NCBI GenBank assembly: GCA_017471125.1
Contig: JAFUWR010000080.1
Span: 1 to 8,608 of the forward strand
DNA: 8,608 bases
Direction: 5' to 3'
Source: Clostridia bacterium
GTDB lineage: Bacteria; Bacillota; Clostridia; Christensenellales; Aristaeellaceae
Position 1 is the first letter of the stretch; the number at the start of each line of letters is the position of its first letter. The notes under the pieces were generated by a model. That model was not told the DNA's origin. It ran no database searches and was given only the letters and a program-made list of their open reading frames with translations. The position numbers and the translations under genes are program-made. Below are positions 1-5,335 of the stretch, piece by piece.

Positions 1-36
1 AGCTCCAACGTCGGGGACTTCTGGACCTTCGACTGA
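1..36 (+). CDS. C-terminal end of an upstream protein (partial)
   Basis: Read in the first frame, the window opens with eleven codons (SSNVGDFWTFD) and a TGA stop at 34-36. A strong Rho-independent terminator begins 12 bases later, as expected after the last gene of a transcription unit. The fragment is too short to assign a family or function. The frame is supported only by the stop position and the terminator behind it; codon composition (G/C in third positions) agrees with the neighbouring genes. Confidence 0.6.
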   Translation, partial: SSNVGDFWTFD

Positions 37-48
37 TGCTGGCTGTGC

Positions 49-79
49 GGAAAAGGGGCCTCGCGCCCCTTTTCCTTTT
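49..79 (+). terminator. Rho-independent terminator of the upstream gene
   Basis: A perfect 11-bp stem (ggaaaaggggc at 49-59 pairing with gccccttttcc at 65-75) closes a 5-nt loop and is followed directly by TTTT at 76-79. It lies 12 bases after the TGA at 34-36, so it should insulate the following operon from upstream transcription. The operon that begins at 354 therefore probably has its own promoter somewhere in 80-350. Confidence 0.88.
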
Positions 80-144
80 CTGCCGCCGGGACGCGGCCCG
101 TGGGATCATTCCACGGTCCACGCCCCTGCGGGGGAAAAGTGGGG
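80..144. other. GC-rich intergenic stretch with two small hairpins
   Basis: No plausible gene lies here. Two short stem-loops are visible: ccgtgg (98-103) with ccacgg (111-116) around a 7-nt loop, and cccc (123-126) with gggg (130-133) around a 3-nt loop. Together with the repeat element that follows, this makes the whole leader of the downstream operon rich in secondary structure. I see no convincing -35/-10 pair. A regulatory role, for example as an operator or leader structure, is possible but unsupported. Confidence 0.35.
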
Positions 145-306
145 AGAGTGGAGTGTGGAGAGTGGAGTTCTGGTTCAAATCCTTCGGATTTGTTCTGATC
201 AAACATGATGGTCCGGCGATGGAACGCCGCTTATAGTGTCAGAATCAAAAGAAATCCGTCAGGATTTCCACATCAACTCCACACTCCACTCTCCACACTC
301 CACTCT
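145..306. repeat. MITE-like palindromic element with 24-nt terminal inverted repeats
   Basis: Positions 145-168 are the exact reverse complement of 283-306, a 24-nt perfect inverted repeat. Each arm is itself a direct repeat: agagtggagt, a 4-nt gtgg spacer, then agagtggagt again. The interior folds into nested stems: caaatcc/ggatttg (176-192, 3-nt loop), ttctga (193-198) with tcagaa (239-244), cggcg/cgccg (214-229), and gaaatcc/ggatttc (251-268, 4-nt loop). Two of the inner hairpins share the aaatcc/ggattt core. The element is visibly less G+C-rich than the flanking DNA and codes for nothing convincing. A short, non-coding, fully palindromic unit with terminal inverted repeats fits a MITE or REP-like element. 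I recall similar gagagtgg-type repeats scattered through gut Clostridia genomes, but cannot confirm copy number here. No target-site duplication is obvious. It lies between the upstream terminator and the ribosome binding site of the operon at 354. Confidence 0.72.
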
Positions 307-341
307 AAAAAAAATCTCCCCCATCAAATGCGCAACCGACC

Positions 342-348
342 AGGAGGT
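342..348 (+). promoter_or_regulatory. Strong Shine-Dalgarno site of the first operon gene
   Basis: The sequence aggaggt, a full match to the anti-Shine-Dalgarno core, ends 5 nt before the ATG at 354. It fixes the start of the dehydrogenase at 354 and is the strongest ribosome binding site in the window. Confidence 0.85.
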
Positions 349-353
349 AAGAT

Positions 354-1397
354 ATGGACAAGATTCGCTTTGGCGTGATCGGCGCGGGCGGCATCGCCGA
401 CCGGCGGACGATCCCGGGCATGCTGCTCTGCGACGAGGCGGAGCTGGTGGCCGTGATGGAGATCAACATGGAGCTGGCGGAGAAGTGCCGGGCCAAGTGG
501 AGCTGCAAGCGGGCCTACGACAGCGAGGCCGCGCTGCTGGCGGACCCGGAGATCGACGCGGTGTACATCGCCTCGCCGGTGGTGCTGCACGCCAGGCAGG
601 CGATGCTGGCCGCGGACGCGGGCAAGCACATCCTGATCGAGAAGCCACTGGCGATGACCTCGGAGGAAGGCCAGAAGGTGCTGGACTACTGCGAGGCCAA
701 GGGCGTCAGGATCGCGGCGGGCCTGATGATGCGCTTCGGCGCCTACGTGCAGGCCATGAAGAAGGCCATCGCGGACGGCAAGATCGGCCGTCCCGTGTCG
801 GGCCTATCGCAGTTCACCTGCTGGTACCCCGACATGCCCGGCGTGTGGCGGCAGAGCAAGAAGGCCGGCGGCGGCGGCGCGATGATGGACATGGGCGTCC
901 ACTGCATCGATCTGATGCAGTACGTGCTGGGCACCCGGGTCAAGCAGGTGGCCGCGTTCCACGACACGCTGTCCTTCCACTACGAGGTCGAGGACTCGTC
1001 CATGGTGATGCTCCGCATGGAGAACGGCGTGCAGTGCATGGTGCAGTCCAACTTCAACATCCCCGACGAGGCAGCCCGCTGGCGCCTGGAGTTCTTCGGC
1101 GACCAGGGGCGGCTGATGGGCGAGAACGTGATCGGCCAGGTGGACGGCGGCAAGCTGGACGCGCTGTTCCTGGGACCCCAGGGCGGCTACGACGCCGTGC
1201 AGGATTCCAAGGCCGTCGAGGGCGAGCACATCGACGTGGAATTCGGCAACCTCTACCAGCGGGAGATCGAGAGCTTCTGCCGCTCGCTCATCACCGGCGC
1301 GCCGCTGGAGGTGCCCGCCTCCGACGCCGTGCAGGTCCAGCGCGTAATGGAAGCGGCGTATGAATCCAATGATACTGGCAGGATCATAGACCTGTAA
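354..1397 (+). CDS. Gfo/Idh/MocA family NAD(P)-dependent sugar/cyclitol dehydrogenase
   Basis: The 347-residue protein has the normal length and layout of the Gfo/Idh/MocA family, soluble oxidoreductases that oxidise a sugar, sugar-phosphate, nucleotide-sugar or inositol hydroxyl with NAD(P). The N-terminal Rossmann fold starts with IRFGVIGAGGIA, the glycine-rich dinucleotide loop at about residues 10-15. The family EKP motif follows (E96-K97-P98), with K97 the expected catalytic lysine. The C-terminal alpha/beta domain carries MDMGVHCID (about 178-186), where D179 and H183 match the usual substrate-site DxGxHxxD pattern. The start at ATG 354 is fixed by the AGGAGG site. It is the first gene of a five-gene operon and stands 18 nt before an aminotransferase, so its ketone product is probably the aminotransferase's substrate. 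Known pairs of this type include NtdC/NtdA (3-oxo-glucose-6-phosphate to kanosamine-6-phosphate) and inositol dehydrogenase/scyllo-inosose aminotransferase. Family is certain; substrate is unknown. Confidence 0.93.
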   Translation: MDKIRFGVIGAGGIADRRTIPGMLLCDEAELVAVMEINMELAEKCRAKWSCKRAYDSEAALLADPEIDAVYIASPVVLHARQAMLAADAGKHILIEKPLAMTSEEGQKVLDYCEAKGVRIAAGLMMRFGAYVQAMKKAIADGKIGRPVSGLSQFTCWYPDMPGVWRQSKKAGGGGAMMDMGVHCIDLMQYVLGTRVKQVAAFHDTLSFHYEVEDSSMVMLRMENGVQCMVQSNFNIPDEAARWRLEFFGDQGRLMGENVIGQVDGGKLDALFLGPQGGYDAVQDSKAVEGEHIDVEFGNLYQREIESFCRSLITGAPLEVPASDAVQVQRVMEAAYESNDTGRIIDL

Positions 1398-1400
1398 ACG

Positions 1401-1407
1401 GAAGGAG
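1401..1407 (+). promoter_or_regulatory. Shine-Dalgarno site of the aminotransferase gene
   Basis: gaaggag lies in the 18-nt gap between the first two operon genes, 8 nt ahead of the ATG at 1416, and supports that start. Confidence 0.75.
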
Positions 1408-1415
1408 CGAAAAAA

Positions 1416-2741
1416 ATGGCATCGGACAACAAGAAAAAGGCATCGGACTTCAGATACAACACCGGCGAGACCCGCGTGCCGTGGGCGGCGGTGGGCGAAA
1501 ACTACAACGCCGAGGACGTGATGGCGGTCATCAAATTCATGATGCAGGGCAAGGGCGAGGACTACGACCGCATCATCGCGGACGTGCAAAAGGACATCTA
1601 CGCCCTGGACAAGGTGTCCGAGCCGCCGGCCAAGCTGTCGCTGGACAACGTGGTGGCCAAGGCCGAGAACCTGTGCGATGAATACCTGCACACCACCGGC
1701 TCCACCTTCGTGACCAACTGCACCGCGGGCTTCGAGATCGCCTACAAGTACGCCAACCTGGAGCCCGGCGACGAGGTCATCTTCCCGGCCATCACCTTCA
1801 TCGCCACCATGGCCTACCCGCTGTCGGTGGGCTGCAAGCTGGTGTTCGCGGACGTGGACCCGCTGACGCTGAACATGGACCCGGCGGACGTGGCCCGGAA
1901 GATCACCGACCGCACCAAGATGATCGTGCCGGTGCACATCGGCGGCTATCCCGTGGACATGGACCCCATCATGAAGCTGGCGAAGGCGCACGGCATACTG
2001 GTGCTGGAGGACGCGGCCCACGCCTTCGGCGGCAGCTACCACGGCAAGATGATGGGCACCATCGCCGACTTCGGCGCGTTCAGCTTCCACGAGGTCAAGA
2101 ACATCACCTCCTTCGGCGAGGGCGGCATACTGTGCACCAACATCGAGGCGTTCAAGGGCGACATGCGCCGCGCGCGCTTCCTGGGCACGGACTTCTCCCG
2201 GAAGATCAAGGACTGGCTGTATGACGTGACCGCCTGCCAGGGCTGGAAGAAGCCCTTCGTGGCCGGCAACGCCTCCACCACCGAGATCCAGGGCCTGGGC
2301 CTGTGCCAGCAGCTCGCCCGCATCGACGAGATCATCGCCGCCCGCCGCGCCTGCGCCACCTACCTCAACAGCCGCCTGGCCGAGGCCGGCGACGCGCTGA
2401 GCCTCCAGGATCTGGGCAACGAGGACATCATGCCCACCTTCCACCTCTACAAGCTGCTGGTGGACCCGGAGAAGGCCGGCGGCGACGTGCAGCTTTTGAA
2501 GAAGAAGCTGGACGCCCGCGGCGTCACCAACATCCCCCACTTCGGGCCGCTGTACCGCTTCAACATCATGCAGACCTTCGGCTACGACGAGGACGCCATC
2601 GCCGAGACCTGCCCCAACTGCGAGGACGTGTTCTACAAGCGGTTCACCCACTTCCCCGTCTACGGGCTCACCAAGGAGCAGGTGGACTACATGGCCGATT
2701 CCATCCTCGAGTCCGTGTACGAGATGCAGAAGGGGATCTGA
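1416..2741 (+). CDS. DegT/DnrJ/EryC1/StrS family PLP-dependent aminotransferase
   Basis: The 441-residue protein has the landmarks of the sugar aminotransferase family (fold-type I PLP enzymes that use glutamate or glutamine to aminate a keto sugar or cyclitol). LEPGDEVIFPAITFIAT lies at about 115-131, VPVHIGGYPVDMDPI at about 171-185 and EDAAHAFGG at about 198-206, with D199 expected to contact the pyridine nitrogen. SFHEVKN at about 223-229 contains K228, the Schiff-base lysine, followed by GEGG. Because the lysine is present, this should be an aminotransferase and not a ColD-type dehydratase, which has histidine there. It is longer than the usual 370-400 residues: the region between VPW (about 21) and the phosphate-binding NCTAG (about 101) seems some 30 residues longer than normal and lacks the usual GPxVxxFE motif. 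A CPNC pair (C399, C402) lies near the C-terminus. Start ATG 1416 has a good ribosome binding site. It probably acts on the ketone made by the preceding dehydrogenase; the exact substrate is unknown. Confidence 0.92.
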   Translation: MASDNKKKASDFRYNTGETRVPWAAVGENYNAEDVMAVIKFMMQGKGEDYDRIIADVQKDIYALDKVSEPPAKLSLDNVVAKAENLCDEYLHTTGSTFVTNCTAGFEIAYKYANLEPGDEVIFPAITFIATMAYPLSVGCKLVFADVDPLTLNMDPADVARKITDRTKMIVPVHIGGYPVDMDPIMKLAKAHGILVLEDAAHAFGGSYHGKMMGTIADFGAFSFHEVKNITSFGEGGILCTNIEAFKGDMRRARFLGTDFSRKIKDWLYDVTACQGWKKPFVAGNASTTEIQGLGLCQQLARIDEIIAARRACATYLNSRLAEAGDALSLQDLGNEDIMPTFHLYKLLVDPEKAGGDVQLLKKKLDARGVTNIPHFGPLYRFNIMQTFGYDEDAIAETCPNCEDVFYKRFTHFPVYGLTKEQVDYMADSILESVYEMQKGI

Positions 2742-2756
2742 CAGAGTACAAGTAAA

Positions 2757-3980
2757 ATGATGAGCTTCAATCGGGAATTCCGGCGCTACGCCCTGCTGAA
2801 CCTGATCCAGGCCTTCGGCCCCATCAGCCGCACGCAGCTGGCGGACGTGTCGGGATTCCGGCCGGCCACGGTGGGCGAGATCGCCAAGGCGCTGCTGGAC
2901 GAGGGCCTGGCGGTGGAGACGGGCTTCGCCTCCGCCGCCACGGGCCGCCGCCGGACCATGCTGGAGCTGAACCGCACGGGCATCGGCGCGGTGGGCATCG
3001 CCATCACCCGCACCCACGCCACCACGGTGCTGGCCCGGCTGGACGGCACGATATTGCGGGAGGAGACGTGGCAGAGGGGCGCGGACGCCTCGCGGGAGAC
3101 GCTCTCCGCCCGCATCGCCGACCGGGTGGCCGCGCTGCTTGAAAACGTGGACGGCCTTCGGCTGGTGGGCATCGGCATCGCCGAGCCGCCCTACGACCCC
3201 GCCGACTACCGCAAGGACGACTCCCTCACCGTCAATTACGGCCACTTCAACGACTGGATACATTTGAGCCTGCGGCCCATGCTGGAGGCGCGGTTTGATT
3301 TGCCCGTGCGCACGTTCAGCGCCGTGACGCTGCCCGCGCTGGTGGAGCGCCAGTACGGCGCGGCCAGGGGGTCGGACAACTTCATCTGCGTGGAGCTGTC
3401 CAACGGCGTCGGCGCGTCCATATTCGCGGGCGGCGTGGCGCTGAGCGGGGCCCACGGCACCGCCGGCGAGCTGGGCCACACGGTGGTGGACATCGGGTCC
3501 GGCGCGGCCTGCTACTGCGGCAAGACCGGCTGCGTGGAGCTGGGCGCGTCCTTCCCGGAGCTGGCCCGGGCCCTGGCCACGGCCATCGCCCGCGGGGCGC
3601 ACACGAAGCTGTCCCCGGAGGACATCACCCCCGAGGCGGTGCGCAAAGCCCTGGATGACGGCGACCCGCTGTGCCGCGCCTACGTGGACCGGGCCGCGAT
3701 GCTGGCGGGCACGGCCATCGCCAACGCCGTGAACCTGTTGAACCCCGACCGTGTGGTGCTGTACGGCTACATGCTGGCCCTGGGCGACTACTACCTGGAC
3801 CGCCTGCGGGAGGCCATCCGCCACCAGACCCTCGAGATCTCCGGCGGCTACGAGATCGTGACCTCCCCCGCCCTGGAGAGCAAGATCCCCCTGGGCGCGG
3901 CGGTGGAGATGTTCACCCATTTCCTGCGCAGCGACGAGTACCGCTGGGTGTACGACATGATGGGAGAAAGTGAGAAGTGA
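2757..3980 (+). CDS. ROK-family transcriptional regulator with degenerate sugar site
   Basis: The 407-residue protein has the NagC/XylR/Mlc layout. Residues about 8-60 form a winged helix-turn-helix (LLNLIQAFGPISRTQLADVSGF, then the recognition-helix region RPATVGEIAKALLDEGLA). A ROK domain follows from about 75. GELGH (237-241) and CYCGKTGCVE (252-261) give H241, C252, C254 and C259, the structural zinc ligands of ROK proteins. The first strand (GAVGIAITRTHATTVL) lacks the DxGxT phosphate loop of ROK kinases, so it should not phosphorylate sugar. Unusually, the ENDAN-like motif that precedes the ALxERxxG helix reads FSAVT (188-192), so the usual sugar-contacting/catalytic Asp is absent. It is third in the operon, 15 nt after the aminotransferase, and probably autoregulates this operon, but no operator is identified. 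The start has no clear Shine-Dalgarno; tandem ATGs at 2757 and 2760 are both possible, and translation is probably coupled to the preceding gene. Confidence 0.9.
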   Translation: MMSFNREFRRYALLNLIQAFGPISRTQLADVSGFRPATVGEIAKALLDEGLAVETGFASAATGRRRTMLELNRTGIGAVGIAITRTHATTVLARLDGTILREETWQRGADASRETLSARIADRVAALLENVDGLRLVGIGIAEPPYDPADYRKDDSLTVNYGHFNDWIHLSLRPMLEARFDLPVRTFSAVTLPALVERQYGAARGSDNFICVELSNGVGASIFAGGVALSGAHGTAGELGHTVVDIGSGAACYCGKTGCVELGASFPELARALATAIARGAHTKLSPEDITPEAVRKALDDGDPLCRAYVDRAAMLAGTAIANAVNLLNPDRVVLYGYMLALGDYYLDRLREAIRHQTLEISGGYEIVTSPALESKIPLGAAVEMFTHFLRSDEYRWVYDMMGESEK

Positions 3981-3981
3981 C

Positions 3982-4575
3982 ATGAAGCGCTATACCATCG
4001 CGCGGGTCGACGGCAGGCCCGACTGGGACGCCGTGCCGACCCTTTCCATCGACGAACAGCTCTGGCGGCCCCCGGTGGACATCGCCGCCTGGGGGCAGGT
4101 GGCCTGGGACGACGGGCATCTGTACGTGCGCCTGCGGGCGCGGGAGAAGGACATCCGCGCCGAGCACACCGGCCCGCTGGGCATGCCCTGCGAGGACAGC
4201 TGCCTCGAGTTCTTCTTCAGCCCCGTCCCCGGCGACCCGCGGTACTTCAACATCGAATACAACCCCAACGGGAGCCTGTACCTGGGCTGGGGCGACGGCC
4301 GGGACGCCATACGGCTGCTGCCCGAACGGGAGTGGCTCAACCCCGTCACATCCCGGACGGAGGACGGCTGGACGGTGGAGTACGCCGTGCCCTTTGGCCT
4401 CGTGCGGATGTTCGCCCCGGATTTCCGGCCCGTCCCGGGCATGGCCATCCGCGCCAACTGCTACAAGTGCGGCGACCTGACCGCCGCCGAGCACTACCTG
4501 GCGTGGAACCCGTGCACCAGCGAGGCGCCCAACTTCCACCGCCCCCAGGATTTCGGGGAGATGACGTTCGGATAG
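3982..4575 (+). CDS. CBM9-like carbohydrate-binding protein, apparently cytosolic
   Basis: The 197-residue product looks like one complete family 9-like carbohydrate-binding domain (DOMON-like beta sandwich). Recognisable stretches are VAWDDGHLYVRLRAREKDIR (about 40-59), EDSCLEFFFSP (71-81), FNIEYNPNGSLYLGWG (89-104), the cysteine-containing ANCYKCGD (158-165), HYLAWNP (171-177) and the C-terminal FHRPQDFGEMTF (185-196), all typical of proteins annotated as carbohydrate-binding family 9-like. There is no signal peptide, membrane helix or attached catalytic domain, which is odd for a CBM9 domain. It begins one base after the ROK stop. A GTG at 3970, overlapping the ROK gene, is an alternative start adding four residues; I prefer ATG 3982 because MKRYTIARVDG leads directly into the domain. 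Its place between a sugar regulator and a sugar isomerase suggests that it binds an intracellular sugar or helps an enzyme, but no catalytic role can be shown. Confidence 0.8.
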   Translation: MKRYTIARVDGRPDWDAVPTLSIDEQLWRPPVDIAAWGQVAWDDGHLYVRLRAREKDIRAEHTGPLGMPCEDSCLEFFFSPVPGDPRYFNIEYNPNGSLYLGWGDGRDAIRLLPEREWLNPVTSRTEDGWTVEYAVPFGLVRMFAPDFRPVPGMAIRANCYKCGDLTAAEHYLAWNPCTSEAPNFHRPQDFGEMTFG

Positions 4576-4581
4576 GATGTG

Positions 4582-5187
4582 ATGACCATGATCTCTGACA
4601 CCGCGCTGGCGGCGGCCCGCGCCGCCTACGACATCGAGCGGGACTGCATCGAGGAGATGAAGGCGTACTTCGACGCCGAGGCCTTCTCCAAAGCCGTGGC
4701 CATGCTCAGGGACGCGCCGCGCATCGGCGCGACGGGCTGCGGCCATTCGGGCATCGTCTGCCAGCACATCGCCCATTTGCTGTGCTGCATCGAGCGGCCC
4801 GCCCGGTTCATCTCCCCCGCGGAGGCCGTGCACGGGGCGACGGGCTTCTTGCAGCCGGGGGACGTGATGATCTTCGCCTCCCGGGGCGGCAAGACCCAGG
4901 AGCTGATGCCCATACTGGACATCTGCAAGAAGAAGGGCGTGTCCGTCATCGCCATCACGGAGAACACCGCCTCCCCGCTGGCCGGGGCCGCGGACGTGGT
5001 GCTTAAACAGCACGTCAACCGGGAGACCGACCGCTACAACGCCCAGGGCACCACCAGCACCACCGCCGTGTGCGTCATCGCCCACGCGCTCCAGGCGGCG
5101 CTCATCGAGGAGACCGGCTATCGCAGCGAGCAGTTCGCGCTCATCCACCCCGGCGGTGCAGTGGGAGAGAGGTTGAACAAGAAGTAG
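4582..5187 (+). CDS. SIS-domain sugar-phosphate isomerase, KdsD/GutQ-like, without CBS domains
   Basis: The 201-residue protein is a single SIS domain, the fold of phosphosugar aldose-ketose isomerases. It resembles the isomerase half of arabinose-5-phosphate isomerases (KdsD/GutQ/KpsF) but ends at HPGGAVGERL and lacks their CBS pair. Key segments are TGCGHSG (51-57), FISPAEAVHGATGFLQPGDVMIFAS (76-100), SRGGKTQEL (100-108), RETD (147-150), TTSTT (157-161) and HPGGAVG (189-195). Compared from memory with KdsD, the later catalytic Glu and His positions are kept (E148, H189), but the MGKSGH lysine is His here and the SGES glutamate is Lys. The substrate therefore may not be arabinose-5-phosphate. 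It is the last operon gene, a few bases after the CBM9-like gene. Starts at GTG 4579, ATG 4582 and ATG 4588 are all possible after a weak AGGA at 4574-4577; I chose 4582 by spacing and codon. Confidence 0.88.
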   Translation: MTMISDTALAAARAAYDIERDCIEEMKAYFDAEAFSKAVAMLRDAPRIGATGCGHSGIVCQHIAHLLCCIERPARFISPAEAVHGATGFLQPGDVMIFASRGGKTQELMPILDICKKKGVSVIAITENTASPLAGAADVVLKQHVNRETDRYNAQGTTSTTAVCVIAHALQAALIEETGYRSEQFALIHPGGAVGERLNKK

Positions 5188-5200
5188 ATCTTTGGGAAAC

Positions 5201-5300
5201 GACCTCTCAGTCATCGCTTCGCGATGCCAGCTCCCCTGAAAGGGGAGCCAAGATATGCGCCGACTCACCTTGCCTCGCCCCCCCGTGGGGGAGAGGGGGT
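5201..5300. repeat. Palindromic intergenic repeat (CTCTCAGTC type)
   Basis: The convergent gap between the two units holds a string of stem-loops: catcgc/gcgatg (5212-5226, loop ttc), then gctcccct/aggggagc (5230-5248, an 8-bp stem with loop gaa), then a C-run/G-run hairpin (about 5273-5296, cctc pairing with gagg outside). The opening gacctctcagtc followed by a TTC-loop hairpin and a ctcccct/agggga hairpin is a pattern I recognise from dispersed intergenic repeats in gut Clostridia genomes; that recollection is not verified here. There is no reading frame of interest. It may contribute to ending plus-strand transcription, though no T-tract follows these stems on that strand. Confidence 0.55.
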
Positions 5301-5335
5301 AAAATAACGCGGTGTGACTTGCGTCACACCGCGTT
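5301..5335 (-). terminator. Rho-independent terminator of the minus-strand unit
   Basis: A perfect 13-bp stem (5306-5318 with 5323-5335, loop of 4 nt) is followed on the minus strand by ATTTT (5305-5301). The minus-strand GGDEF gene stops at 5324-5326, so its last codons and stop form the first arm of the stem. On the plus strand the hairpin is not followed by a T-run, so it is mainly a minus-strand terminator, though the stem could slow RNA polymerase coming from the isomerase side. Confidence 0.85.

Noticed and set aside
172..182. ggttcaaatcc, matching the T-arm consensus of tRNA genes
   Set aside because: The flanking bases do not form the 5-bp T-stem and no acceptor, D or anticodon arms can be built around it; it belongs to the first hairpin of the palindromic element.
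36..236. Small plus-strand frame of 66 codons
   Set aside because: It begins within the stop of the upstream gene, runs through the terminator hairpin and into the repeat, and has no ribosome binding site or recognisable product.
232..237. TATAGT as a -10 box for the operon
   Set aside because: It resembles a -10 box, but no TTGACA-like sequence lies 16-18 nt upstream, and it falls inside the repeat interior. It remains only a weak possibility.
145..306. CRISPR-like array from the repeated gagtgg units
   Set aside because: The units are 10 nt with 4-nt spacing and two inverted arms only; there are no regular spacers and no cas genes.
236..1363. Plus-strand frame overlapping the dehydrogenase
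   Set aside because: It starts inside the palindromic repeat and then reads the dehydrogenase out of frame, giving a low-complexity Arg/Gly-rich product; the ATG at 354 has the AGGAGG site and a clear family.
804..3983. Very long open frame (over 1000 codons) on the minus strand
   Set aside because: It lies opposite three well-recognised plus-strand genes, has a low-complexity His/Val/Gly/Arg-rich translation with no family signature, and is explained by the strong G/C third-position bias of the real genes.
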